This document shows positions 6,916 to 15,123 of a stretch of 64,000 nt of DNA, in pieces. The translations under genes and the position numbers were made by a program. The stretch's first letter is position 1, and every line of letters begins with the position of its first letter. The stretch is from Gaiellasilicea sp963705515 (GTDB taxonomy: Bacteria > Actinomycetota > Thermoleophilia > Gaiellales > Gaiellaceae): NCBI GenBank assembly GCA_963705515.1, contig CAVPJV010000009.1:310001-374000 (forward strand), given 5' to 3'. A model generated the notes under the pieces. That model saw only the letters and a program-made list of their open reading frames with translations, was not told the origin of the DNA and searched no databases.

Positions 6916-7332
6916 GTGGATCTCTATGACTGGCTCCTCTTCCTGCACGTGCTCAGCGCCTTCATCGCCGTCGGCGCGCTGACGGCGCTCTGGGGGCTGA
7001 TCCTCGGCACGCGCGGCGCGGCGCCGATGTTGGACCAGCGGTCGGCGATGATCTACGGCCGCACCGCAGGAATCCTCGTCGGCGTCGGAATGATGGGCGC
7101 GATCATCTTCGGGGTCTGGCTCGCGATCCACGTCGAGGCCTACCAGGTCTGGGACGGGTGGATCCTCGCGTCGCTCGTGCTCTGGGCGATCGGCGGCTGG
7201 GCGGGCGGCCAGGCGGGCAGGGCGTTCGAGAGCGGGCCGGGCGGCCGCGCCGCCGGGATCCGCTTCCAGACGATCAACAGCGTCGCCGTGCTGATCATCC
7301 TCGTGCTCATGATCTGGAAACCGGGAGCCTGA
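6916..7332 (+). CDS. Integral membrane protein, unknown function (DUF2269-like)
   Basis: A 138-aa protein with four predicted membrane helices (about residues 6-28, 48-68, 78-96 and 118-134). The opening MDLYDWLLFLHVLSAFIAVG resembles the DUF2269 group, in which a HxLSA helix opens the protein. It is followed one base later by a second, related membrane protein, also with a LLLHVLGAMLLVG helix, suggesting a two-subunit membrane complex. The start GTG 6916 is supported by the TAGGTT -10 box. No catalytic motif is seen; function unknown. Confidence 0.75.
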   Translation: MDLYDWLLFLHVLSAFIAVGALTALWGLILGTRGAAPMLDQRSAMIYGRTAGILVGVGMMGAIIFGVWLAIHVEAYQVWDGWILASLVLWAIGGWAGGQAGRAFESGPGGRAAGIRFQTINSVAVLIILVLMIWKPGA

Positions 7333-7333
7333 G

Positions 7334-7798
7334 ATGCTGATCGCCGCGATCCGCCCCGACTCGGTCAACGTCCCGCTGCTGCTGCACGTGCTCGGCGCGA
7401 TGCTGCTCGTGGGGACACTGATCGCCGTCGCCCTGGCGACCGTGCTCGGCTGGCGCTCGCAGGACAACGCGCAGGGACTGGCGCGCTTCAGCCTGAAGAT
7501 GCTCCTGCTCGGCGTCCTGCCGGCCTACATCCTGATGCGGATCGGGGCGGAGTGGACGGCGTCGGAGGAGAACTACCCGGAGCCCGAGCCCGACTGGCTC
7601 GGAGTCGGCTACATCACGGCCGACGCCGGTGCGCTGCTGATCCTGATCTCGCTCATCCTCGGCGCGTTCGGGCTGCGCAAGCTGCGGGACGGCTCGAGTG
7701 GAGGCGTCCGCTTCGCGCGGATCGTCGGCGTCATCTGCATCGTCCTCCTTGCCGCGTACCTCGTCGCCATCTGGGCGATGACGACGAAGCCGACCTAG
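7334..7798 (+). CDS. Integral membrane protein, partner of the preceding gene
   Basis: The 154-aa protein has four predicted helices (about residues 15-37, 55-72, 92-112 and 127-148) and a polar acidic loop EENYPEPEPDWLG between helices 2 and 3. It starts at ATG 7334, directly after the stop of the previous gene, so the two are co-transcribed. The first helix LLLHVLGAMLLVG echoes the first helix of its neighbour, which points to an ancient duplication. Function unknown. Its stop and the queF stop lie one base apart in convergent orientation. Confidence 0.72.
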   Translation: MLIAAIRPDSVNVPLLLHVLGAMLLVGTLIAVALATVLGWRSQDNAQGLARFSLKMLLLGVLPAYILMRIGAEWTASEENYPEPEPDWLGVGYITADAGALLILISLILGAFGLRKLRDGSSGGVRFARIVGVICIVLLAAYLVAIWAMTTKPT

Positions 7799-7799
7799 C

Positions 7800-8183
7800 C
7801 TAGGTCGACGCGGTGATCGTGATCCCGCCGCGCGCCTTCTGGGCCAGCGCGACGGTGACCTTCTCGGCGGGGAGCTCGAGCGCGGCGGCGACGTCGTCGC
7901 GGATCTTGACCGCCAGCGCCTCGCAGAAGACGCCCTCGTTCCGGTAGGTCGCGAGGTAGAGCTTCAGCGACTTCGACTCGAGGCAGAGCGCCTCGGGCCG
8001 GTACTCGATCGACGCGGTGTAGAAGTCGGGCTGACCCGTGATCGGGCAGACCGCGACGAGCTCGTCGCTCGTCATCGAGACGGTGGCGATCCCGGGGCTC
8101 GGGAAGGTCTCCAGGCCCGCGTAATGCTCGGAACCGGCGTGCCCGAGCGCGACGAACTCGGTCTCGCGCCTCGTCTGCGTCAT
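7800..8183 (-). CDS. queF: NADPH-dependent 7-cyano-7-deazaguanine reductase
   Basis: QueF reduces preQ0 to preQ1 in queuosine synthesis. The 127-aa protein is the short unimodular type. It has the catalytic cysteine C46 in VCPITGQPDF, the following aspartate D53, and the NADPH-binding signature ESKSLKLYL at 69-77. No queC, queD or queE is in the window, so the rest of the pathway must be elsewhere or preQ0 is salvaged. The start ATG 8183 lies seven bases from a -10 box that overlaps the promoter of the divergent gene. Confidence 0.93.
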   Translation of the reverse strand: MTQTRRETEFVALGHAGSEHYAGLETFPSPGIATVSMTSDELVAVCPITGQPDFYTASIEYRPEALCLESKSLKLYLATYRNEGVFCEALAVKIRDDVAAALELPAEKVTVALAQKARGGITITAST

Positions 8184-8189
8184 CGCTCG

Positions 8190-8196
8190 TAGTCTA
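8190..8196. promoter_or_regulatory. Overlapping divergent -10 boxes, queF / deoxyribosyltransferase gene
   Basis: TAGTCTA holds TAGTCT on the plus strand (8190-8195, seven bases before ATG 8203) and TAGACT on the minus strand (8196-8191, seven bases before ATG 8183). The entire space between the genes is 19 bases, so each -35 would lie inside the other gene. Confidence 0.6.
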
Positions 8197-8202
8197 GGCG
8201 CG

Positions 8203-8568
8203 ATGCGCGTCTACCTCGCGGGGCCGCCCTTTGCGGACGAGTACCGCCGCCGCGCGGCCGCCCTCGTGCGGGCGGCCGGCTGGGAGCCGGTCGATCCGAT
8301 GCGCCGGGACTTCCGCGGGGGTACCGAGGGGCACGAGCAGGAGATCGTCGAGGGCGACCTCGCCGACATCGACTCGTGCGACGCGGTTCTGGCTGCGTTC
8401 ACCGCGCCGGACGAGGGGACGGCGATGGAGGCGTGGTACGCCCACGAGGCGGGCACGCGCATCGTCGCCTACACCGGCGGGACGCCGGTGCACCCCTGGA
8501 CCCGGTTCGTCGCGGCGGCGGTCTGTGTCGACCTCGAGGACGCGGTCGCCGCGCTCAGGCCGGAATGA
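8203..8568 (+). CDS. Nucleoside 2-deoxyribosyltransferase-like protein
   Basis: A 121-aa protein of the nucleoside 2-deoxyribosyltransferase / DNPH1 superfamily. The family traits are the opening RVYLAGPPFADEYR (substrate loop), DLADIDSCDAVLAAF (the conserved Asp strand) and DEGTAMEAWYAHEAG, which holds the catalytic Glu in a GTxxExxYA motif. Relatives move deoxyribose between bases or hydrolyse modified nucleotides. Placement opposite queF could be a link to modified-base salvage, but that is only positional. Its 3' end overlaps the convergent aminotransferase gene by 14 bases. Confidence 0.78.
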   Translation: MRVYLAGPPFADEYRRRAAALVRAAGWEPVDPMRRDFRGGTEGHEQEIVEGDLADIDSCDAVLAAFTAPDEGTAMEAWYAHEAGTRIVAYTGGTPVHPWTRFVAAAVCVDLEDAVAALRPE

Positions 8569-9592
8569 GCGTCTCGAGCGCTGCGACCAGCCGCTCGATG
8601 TCGCCCTCGTCGTTGTAGGGCGCGATCGAGACCCGCAGCAGGCTCCTTCCCTCCCACTCGCGGACAACCACCTCGATCGCGTGCTCGTCGAAGAGCCGTC
8701 GCTGCAGCTCCTCCGGCTCTGCGGTCGCCACCTCGGTCGCCCACATCTGCGGGGCGGGGCTCGGCCCGACCGGCGGCAGGATCTCGTGAGACGCGGCGGC
8801 CAGCCGGCGGCAGCGTTCGAGGTCGAGCAGAGCGTGCGCCTCGATCGCGGCCGGGATCGCCAGCGCAGCTGCGGGATCGCGCGTCCCCTGCCAGCCGTGC
8901 CGGTCGGCGAAGGTGCGGTCGTCGCCGTAGCCCCACGAGATCACGAGCGGCTCGATCCAGCGCTGGTGCTCCGGCCGCGCCCACAGGAAGCCCGCGCCCT
9001 TGGGCGCGCAGAGCCACTTGTGGCAGTTGCCCGCGTAGACGTCGGCGCCGAGCGCATCGAGCTCGAGCGGCAGCTGGCCCGGCGCGTGGGCGCCGTCGAC
9101 GATCGCGACGGCTCCTGCCGCGCGGGCCGCCGCGCAGATCTCCGCCACCGGGAGCACGAGTGCGGTCGGCGAGGTGATGTGGCTGACCGAGACCGCCCGC
9201 GTCCGCGGCCCGATCGCCGACACGAGCTCGTCCGGCTCGGCGTAGACGAGCTTCGCGCCGACGAACTCCCAGGTTCGCGTCACGGCGCCGTACTCGTGCC
9301 GCGTCGTCAGCACCTCGTCGCCAGGCTCGAGGCGGAGCGACCGGATGACCGCATTCAAACCGGCAGTCGCGTTGGGGACGAAGACGAGATCGTCGGGGCG
9401 CGCGCCGAGAAAGGCGGCCAGCGCGGCGCGCGACCCGGCAGTCAGCTCGTCGAAACGGCGGGCCAGAAACGCGACGGGGTTGCGCTCGAGCTCGCGCTGG
9501 AGCTCCTGATAGCGGGCGAAGACCGGCGCCGGACAGGCGCCGTAGCTGCCGTGGTTCAGGAAGGTAACCCCTGGGTCGAGCAGGAAATCCAA
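8555..9592 (-). CDS. PLP-dependent class V aminotransferase-family protein
   Basis: A 345-aa fold-type I PLP enzyme, close to isopenicillin N epimerase and cysteine-desulfurase-like proteins. Seen are FLNHGSYGACP (N-terminal substrate loop), the PLP-phosphate segment VPNATAGLNAVIR, VDGAHAPGQL with the ring-stacking Asp and His, and the Schiff-base lysine in YAGNCHKWLCAPKG. The reaction cannot be told from sequence; racemase, lyase and desulfurase activities all occur in this group. The start is TTG 9592, transcribed divergently from an MFS exporter across a 17-base gap. Confidence 0.85.
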   Translation of the reverse strand: MDFLLDPGVTFLNHGSYGACPAPVFARYQELQRELERNPVAFLARRFDELTAGSRAALAAFLGARPDDLVFVPNATAGLNAVIRSLRLEPGDEVLTTRHEYGAVTRTWEFVGAKLVYAEPDELVSAIGPRTRAVSVSHITSPTALVLPVAEICAAARAAGAVAIVDGAHAPGQLPLELDALGADVYAGNCHKWLCAPKGAGFLWARPEHQRWIEPLVISWGYGDDRTFADRHGWQGTRDPAAALAIPAAIEAHALLDLERCRRLAAASHEILPPVGPSPAPQMWATEVATAEPEELQRRLFDEHAIEVVVREWEGRSLLRVSIAPYNDEGDIERLVAALETLIPA

Positions 9593-9597
9593 GCCGC

Positions 9598-9604
9598 TAC
9601 TGTC
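9598..9604. promoter_or_regulatory. Overlapping divergent -10 boxes, aminotransferase / MFS
   Basis: TACTGT (plus, 9598-9603) lies six bases before ATG 9610. On the minus strand GACAGT (9604-9599) lies six bases before TTG 9592. The intergenic gap is only 17 bases. Confidence 0.5.
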
Positions 9605-9609
9605 TCACG

Positions 9610-10917
9610 ATGCGCAGCTTCCTCCGCAGCCTGAACCCACGCCTGCCGCGCTCGGTGCAGCTGCTGCAGCTGGGCGGCCTGATGAACGCATTCGGCAACG
9701 GGCTCGTCGTTCCGTTCCTGCTCATCTACCTGCACAACGAGCGCGGGATCGGCCTCGGCGTCGCCGGCCTGATCCTGGCGACGAATGCCGGCGTCAGCCT
9801 GATCTCGGGGCCGATCGGCGGGATCCTCGTCGACCGCCTCGGGGGCAAGACGATGTTGACCGCGGCGCTCGGCTTCCTCGCGACTGGTTTCGTCGCCTAC
9901 GCGTTCGTCGAGAGCCCGTGGCAGGGCTTCCTCGCGAGCGCCGTCACCGGCATCGGCAACGGCCTCTTCTGGCCCGCGCAGTCGACGCTGCTCGCCGGCC
10001 TCTCCACGCGGGCACAGCGGTCGGCGACGTTCGCGATGCAGCGCGTCGTGATGAACCTCGGCATCGGCCTCGGCGGCGTCGCCGGCGGCTTCATCGCTTC
10101 GGAGAGCTTCCAGGCCCTCTTCGTGCTCGACGCGCTCACGTTCGTCGCCTACGCCGGTGTGCTGACAGTGTTCGTCCCCGACCCCGCTCGCCAGAGGGAG
10201 CGGCCCGAGCGCACGGGTTCCAGAGACACAGCCAGCTACCGGACGGTCTTCCGGCACAAGGTCTTCATGGCGCTGATGGCCGCCAACTCGCTCTACATCG
10301 GAGCCGGCATCGCGCAGCTCGAGATCCTGCCGGCGTTCGCGAAGAACGAGGCAGGCGTCAGTGAGCGCGGGATCGGGTGGCTCTTCTTCATCAACACGAT
10401 CGTGATCGTGCTGCTGCAGCTGCCGACGACGCGGCTCGCCGAGGGGCGGCGGCGCACGCCGTTGCTGGCGCTGGTCGGCGTCGTCTCCGCGGCGGCCTGG
10501 CTGCTCGTGCCCGTGAGCGGGCTCTGGCTCACCGGGATGACCGCCTTCGCGCTGCTCGCCGTCGCCGTGGCGGTGTTCGCGCTCGGCGAGTGCCTGCACG
10601 GCGCCGTCCAGCCGGCGCTCGTCGTCGATCTCGCCGACCCACGGCTCCTCGGCCGCTACATGGCGATCTCGGCGCTCTCCTGGCAGGTCGGGTTCACGGT
10701 CGGGCCTGCCGTCGGCGGCGCCCTGCTCGCCGCCTCTCCGACCGGGCTCTGGCTCGTGATGGCGTCCGTGCTGCTGCTCACGGGGCTGATGACGCTGGCT
10801 CTCGAGCGCGGGCTTCCCGAGGCACTGCGCCGCGTGCCGCTCGGCGTCCGTGCACAGGAGCCGGTGGCCGTTCCGGTCCCGGCGAGCGAGCCGGAGCCCG
10901 CTCGGGCGGCGGGGTAG
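9610..10917 (+). CDS. MFS transporter, multidrug-efflux type
   Basis: A 435-aa major facilitator with about 12 hydrophobic helices. The N-terminal half contains the loop 2-3 signature region GPIGGILVDRLGGKTML (a variant of the MFS motif A) and GFLATGFVAYAF. It resembles MdtH-like and other drug exporters, but the substrate cannot be read. The C-terminus is a short tail rich in Pro, Glu and Ala. It starts at ATG 9610 from a promoter overlapping that of the divergent PLP enzyme, so the two may be co-regulated. A CorA gene follows. Confidence 0.88.
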   Translation: MRSFLRSLNPRLPRSVQLLQLGGLMNAFGNGLVVPFLLIYLHNERGIGLGVAGLILATNAGVSLISGPIGGILVDRLGGKTMLTAALGFLATGFVAYAFVESPWQGFLASAVTGIGNGLFWPAQSTLLAGLSTRAQRSATFAMQRVVMNLGIGLGGVAGGFIASESFQALFVLDALTFVAYAGVLTVFVPDPARQRERPERTGSRDTASYRTVFRHKVFMALMAANSLYIGAGIAQLEILPAFAKNEAGVSERGIGWLFFINTIVIVLLQLPTTRLAEGRRRTPLLALVGVVSAAAWLLVPVSGLWLTGMTAFALLAVAVAVFALGECLHGAVQPALVVDLADPRLLGRYMAISALSWQVGFTVGPAVGGALLAASPTGLWLVMASVLLLTGLMTLALERGLPEALRRVPLGVRAQEPVAVPVPASEPEPARAAG

Positions 10918-10920
10918 ACT
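10915..10920 (+). promoter_or_regulatory. -10 box upstream of corA
   Basis: TAGACT overlaps the stop codon of the MFS gene. It lies seven bases before ATG 10928, a start that is one base out of frame with the corA body. Confidence 0.4.
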
Positions 10921-10958
10921 TCGCACCATGCCGACGCTCGAGGACCCGCTCAGTACCC

Positions 10959-11945
10959 ATGCCCAATCTGCCCCGCATCCGGCGGACGCGGCACGGCTCC
11001 GGCGCAGCCCCGGCCGGCGCCGGCGCTGAGCGGCGCGCGCTCGAGCTCACCGCCGCAGGCCTGACCTGGGTCCACCTCGAGCGGCCCGACGCGACCGCCG
11101 CGCACGAGCTCGCCGAGCGCTTCGGCTGGCACGAGCTCGACGTCGAGGACGTGCTCTCGAAGCGGCAGCGGCCGAAGGTCGACGAGTACCCCGAGTACCT
11201 CTTCGGCGTCCTCCACTTCCCCGTCTACGACAAGACGATCCAGCGGCTGAACGCGGCCGAGCTCGACTTCTTCCTCGGCTCCGACTACCTCGTCACGCTC
11301 CCGGCCGTCGAGCTGCTCCCGGTTGCCCGCCTCTTCCACCGGCTCGAGGAGGACGAGCGCCTGCGCGACGAGCTCTTCGCGAAGGGCTCGGGCCGGCTCC
11401 TCTACGAGGTGCTCGACGACCTCTTCGACTACTGCTTCCCGATCCTCGACAAGATCGGGCACAAGCTCGACTCGGTCGAGGACGACATGTTCGAGCGCCG
11501 CGCCGAAGACGTCGTCCGCGACCTCTCGAACGTGAAGCAGGAGATCATCAGCTACCGGAAGATCATCAAGCCGGAGCGGACGACCCTGCGCGTGCTCGAG
11601 CGGCGCGTCGAGCGGTTCCTCCCCGAGGAGCTCGACCTCTACTTCGACGACATCGTCGATGCGTCGGAGCGGATCTGGGACCTGCTCGACAACTACAAGG
11701 AGGTCGTCGAGGGCCTGGAGTCGACGAACGAGTCGGTGATCTCGCACCGCCAGAACGACGTCCTCCGGATCCTGACCGTCTTCAGCGCGACACTGCTGCC
11801 GCTGACCCTGATCGCGAGCGTCTTCGGGATGAACGTCGAGTTCCCGGGCTTCGGGACGGCGCACGCGTTCTGGGTGATCGTCGCGGTGATGGTCGCCGTC
11901 GGCGGCGGCCTGCTCGGTTTCTTCCGCTGGAAGCGCTGGATCTGA
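10959..11945 (+). CDS. corA: CorA-family magnesium/cobalt transporter
   Basis: The protein (328 aa from ATG 10959) has a large cytoplasmic domain, a long helical stalk (LSNVKQEIISYRKIIKPER onward) and two C-terminal membrane helices. The first helix ends in the family signature GMN (VFGMNVEFPG), the Mg2+ selectivity loop. The C-terminus is basic (RWKRWI), as usual. The start is uncertain. The local promoter rule points to ATG 10928, whose frame is offset by one base, so either translation begins at 10959 or one extra base lies between about 10960 and 11029. The core from ALELTAAGLTWVHLERP onward is unaffected. Confidence 0.9.
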   Translation: MPNLPRIRRTRHGSGAAPAGAGAERRALELTAAGLTWVHLERPDATAAHELAERFGWHELDVEDVLSKRQRPKVDEYPEYLFGVLHFPVYDKTIQRLNAAELDFFLGSDYLVTLPAVELLPVARLFHRLEEDERLRDELFAKGSGRLLYEVLDDLFDYCFPILDKIGHKLDSVEDDMFERRAEDVVRDLSNVKQEIISYRKIIKPERTTLRVLERRVERFLPEELDLYFDDIVDASERIWDLLDNYKEVVEGLESTNESVISHRQNDVLRILTVFSATLLPLTLIASVFGMNVEFPGFGTAHAFWVIVAVMVAVGGGLLGFFRWKRWI

Positions 11946-12134
11946 GCCTGTCCGCCCGGCTTCACCGGCGGTAAGACCGCGAGGCGGATCCCCGCGCGCC
12001 GCAGGACTGCGCCCAACCGCGTGGGTCTCCTGAGGGGGGAGAGGAGTCGAGTCCGGGACACCGCCCGCCCCGCGGATGCGAAGAGGCTACTGCGCGTCGC
12101 CCCGGGAGACAACCGCCCGGATGGACAGGCTGCG
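11946..12134. other. Intergenic region between convergent genes
   Basis: The 189 bases between corA and the GGDEF gene hold a hairpin with one bulge just after corA (11952-11971, CCGC..CGG-CTTCA-CCGGCGG) that may end corA transcription. The rest is GC-rich. I compared it by eye with c-di-AMP, cobalamin and c-di-GMP riboswitch motifs and with RNase P RNA and found no convincing match. Confidence 0.4.
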
Positions 12135-12932
12135 TCAGGCGCCGATTGCGTGCGGAACGTGCACGCGCGGCTCGCGCAGCACCCGCCGCGCGTACAGGCG
12201 CTCATCCGCAGCGCGGTACAGCGTCAGGGCGTTCTCGCCCTCCCGTGGGAACGCCGACCAGCCAAACGTGACGAGGGCGCCGCTCTCGCAGAGCGTCCGC
12301 TCGAGCCGGACTGCAAGCTGTGCGGCCTGCTCGAGGCTGTCGCAGCCGGTCAGCACGGCCAGCTCCTCGGCTCCGACGCGCGCCAGATCGGTGTCAGGCC
12401 CGAGCACGCCTGCAAGCGTGTCTGCGAGCAGCCGCAGCGCCTCGTCGCGATCCTTCGAGAGGTTGACCGCGTCGAAGTCCCCGACGAGCAGCGCGAACGG
12501 TGCGCGCGCCTCGAGCCGGCGGTCGATTGCGCGCTCGAAGGCCCGGGTGTTGGGCAGCCCGGTGACGAGGTCGCGCTGGGCGAGAACCTGAAGCTCCGCG
12601 TTCGCCTCGCGGTAGTGCGCCGCGAACCAGCCCAGCAGCGCGCCGACCGCGAAGTAGTTGACGCCACGGATCGGCGTCGAAATGGTGAGGATCTCGCTCG
12701 ACGGCATGGCGTGGTTGATCAGGACGCCGGTCATGTAGAGGAGGGTCGCCAGGCCGCCCGCGACGGCGCCCCATCCTGGCCCGAGTGAGAGCGCGACGAG
12801 CGCGATCGCCAGGTAGAAGAAGTGGGCGATCCCGAGACCGGGATGCTCGAAGAGCAGGAACGCGACGAAGACCGCGACGTAGATCGCCGCCGCCGTCGCC
12901 AAGAAGAGACGGGTCATGTGCGCCGCAGGCAC
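12135..12932 (-). CDS. Membrane protein with a degenerate GGDEF domain
   Basis: A 265-aa protein: membrane helices in residues 6-110 (LFLATAAAIYVAVFVAFLLF, then about three more), followed by a GGDEF-type domain beginning at RDLVTGLPNTRAFERAI. The metal-binding first motif is VGDFDAVNLSKD. The active-site GG(D/E)EF is replaced by GAEEL. The second glycine and terminal Phe are lost, so diguanylate cyclase activity is doubtful; it may bind GTP or c-di-GMP as a sensor. GTG 12932 is the furthest start and ATG 12917 is an alternative. The domain ends about 15 residues before the C-terminus. Confidence 0.8.
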   Translation of the reverse strand: MPAAHMTRLFLATAAAIYVAVFVAFLLFEHPGLGIAHFFYLAIALVALSLGPGWGAVAGGLATLLYMTGVLINHAMPSSEILTISTPIRGVNYFAVGALLGWFAAHYREANAELQVLAQRDLVTGLPNTRAFERAIDRRLEARAPFALLVGDFDAVNLSKDRDEALRLLADTLAGVLGPDTDLARVGAEELAVLTGCDSLEQAAQLAVRLERTLCESGALVTFGWSAFPREGENALTLYRAADERLYARRVLREPRVHVPHAIGA

Positions 12933-12992
12933 CCGTTCAGTCTCTGCGCGAACGGGCGATCGCGCGTCACCCCAACGAGGGAGCCGCTGGTT

Positions 12993-13157
12993 CTAGGAGC
13001 CGAACTCGCGGTCGGCGCAGCACGAGCAGTAGACGAGCACGTCGTCGTCGTCGAGATACGCGCGCCAGCCGCGGGCCTCGTCGGACTCGTCCCCGCACTC
13101 GAGGCAGACGAGCGAGGCGACACGCTGTTCCTCTTCGCGGCGGGGGCGGCGCTGCAT
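12993..13157 (-). CDS. Small zinc-ribbon-like protein, unknown function
   Basis: A 54-aa frame from ATG 13157. It holds two cysteine pairs, LVCLECGDES and VYCSCCADREFGS, spaced as in a treble-clef or zinc-ribbon knuckle, with a basic N-terminus (MQRRPRREEEQ). The CxxC spacing and the ending CADREFG recall small zinc-ribbon proteins common in actinobacteria. It is divergent from the HerA-like ATPase gene. The function is not known. No strong ribosome binding site or -10 box was found. Confidence 0.55.
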   Translation of the reverse strand: MQRRPRREEEQRVASLVCLECGDESDEARGWRAYLDDDDVLVYCSCCADREFGS

Positions 13158-13230
13158 GGGCAGCAAGTCTCTCGCATCCACGGGGTTCGCGCACTCCCCC
13201 GTCCCGCGCTTCCCGCCTCCCCACTCCGGG

Positions 13231-13236
13231 TAGGCT
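13231..13236 (+). promoter_or_regulatory. -10 box upstream of the HerA-like ATPase
   Basis: TAGGCT lies eight bases before codon 13245, where homology to the family begins. Confidence 0.4.
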
Positions 13237-13244
13237 CGCGCCGG

Positions 13245-15123
13245 GCGGACGGGTTCCACCTCGGCAAGCTCGGAGACGGTGGAGAGCTCGTTCTCGACCC
13301 GGACGACCTGACCACCCATGCTGTGATCGTCGGAATGACCGGTTCGGGCAAGACCGGTCTCGGGATCGTGCTGCTGGAGGAGGCGCTCGCCAAAGGGATC
13401 CCGGCGCTGATCCTCGACCCAAAGGGCGACATGGGCAACCTCGCGCTCACGTTCCCCGAGCTCTCGCCTGCCAGCTTCCGGCCCTGGATCGACGAGTCGG
13501 CCGCCCGCGACGCCGGTCAGACCCCGGACGGCCGCGGGCCGGCGCTCGACCCCGCCGTCCTGCTCCGCACCGAGGACGGTCGGCCGCGCGCCGCTGTCAT
13601 CTACCTCGCTCACCTCTCCGATCAGGAGCGGCAGCTGGTCGTCACGCTCGTGCTCTCGCGCGTGCTCACCTGGATGCACGGGCAGTCCGGAACGAGCGAG
13701 CTGCGCGGCCTCGTCTACCTCGACGAGGTGATGGGCTTCGCGCCGCCGACGGCGATGCCCCCGTCGAAGAAGCCGATCCTGACGCTGATGAAGCAGGCCC
13801 GTGCCTTCGGAATCGGGATGGTGATCGCAACCCAGAACCCGGTCGACCTCGACTACAAGGCAATGGCGAACGCCGGCAGCTGGTTCATCGGGCGCCTGCA
13901 GACCGAGCGGGACAAGGAGCGCGTGCTCGAGGGGCTGCGCTCGGTGGCGGGGGGCGTCGACGTCGCGGCGCTCGACACGGCGATCGGCGGTCTCGAGCAG
14001 CGCCAGTTCCTGCTCCAGAGCGCCCAACGCGACAAGCCCGAGCTCTTCTCGACCCGCTGGGCGATGTCGTTCCTGCGCGGCCCGCTGACGAAGGAGCAGA
14101 TCGCGACGCTTACCCCCGAGTCGGCACAACCGGCCGAGGACGAGAACGTCGTCTCGAGCGAGAGCGCGCTCGCCGACGATGAGAGCGCCGTCGCTCCGCC
14201 GGTCGCGGACGGGATCCCGGTCCGCTGGCTCGACTCGGCGGCGCCCTGGGCGGCCGAGATCGGCGCCGACCCGACCGGGAAGGGCCTGCAGGCCTTCCTT
14301 GCCGCCCGCGTCAGCCTCCGCTTCGACGATACGAAGGCGGATCTCGACGCGACCCAGGAATGGGAGGCCGTGTACGGCCCGCTCGACACCGGGCTCGACC
14401 TCGACCGCGAGACGGCCGTCGACTACGACGACCGCGACCTGCGCGCCGAGCCTCCCGACGGCGGTGGCCTACGTGCTCCCCGCCGTCCCGGTCGACAAGG
14501 CGACCTTCTTCCGCGACGCTGCCCGCGAGATCCAGCGGCGCGTGACCGACACGCAGACGCTCGAGCTGCTCCGCAACGCCGAGCTCGACCTCTACTCGCG
14601 CCCGGGCGACACGGCGGAGCAGTTCGCCGCGCGCACAGACGAGGCTGCGAAAGCCGCCGCAGACGCCGAGACGGCGAAGATCCGCGACCGCCTCGAGACG
14701 AAGCACGACCGGCTCGAGCGCGCACTCGAGACCGCCCGCCAGCGTGTCGAGCAGGCATCCGTCGAGCAGAGCTCGCGTCGGAACACCGAGTTCCTCTCCG
14801 GCCTCGGCAGCGTCGTCGGCGTGCTCCTCGGCGGCAAAGCGGACACGCGCACGATCGCACGCGCCGGCCGGGCGCTCGGCGGGGCCGCCAACCGGCGCGG
14901 CATGAGCACGCGCGCCTCAGAGCGGAAGGAGCACGCCGAGGAGAAGGCGGAGCTCGCCGAGACCGACCTCGCGGAGCTGGAGCAGGAGCTCCTCGACGAG
15001 GTGGCCGAGATCGACGAGAAGTGGGCCGCAAAGGCCGATGCCGTCGAGACGGTGCCGATCCGGCTCGAGGCCGGCGACGTCCGCGTCGTCGAGACGACGC
15101 TCGTGTGGGTCCCAACGGCCTAG
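13245..15123 (+). CDS. HerA/DUF853-like ATP-binding protein (one frameshift)
   Basis: A FtsK/HerA-superfamily ATPase of about 625 aa. Walker A is GMTGSGKTG, Walker B is VYLDEVMGF, and IDPKGDMGN-like and ATQNPVDLDYKAMANAG sensor segments follow. The C-terminal third is a coiled coil (RLETKHDRLERALETARQR, later AEEKAELAETDLAELEQEL). The frame changes by one extra base near 14454 (run CCTCCCG): the upstream frame ends in DRDLRAEPP and the downstream frame resumes at TAVAYVLPAVPVDK. No ATG, GTG or TTG lies at the expected start. By promoter spacing the start should be codon 13245, which reads GCG, so the 5' end is uncertain. Related proteins are thought to act on DNA, but the role here is unknown. 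Confidence 0.75.

Noticed and set aside
11946..12134. Possible riboswitch or RNase P-like RNA between corA and the GGDEF gene
   Set aside because: Fragments resemble GAGGA..GTCCGGG and purine-rich loops, but the conserved sets of any riboswitch class I know are not complete, and the gap is between convergent genes.
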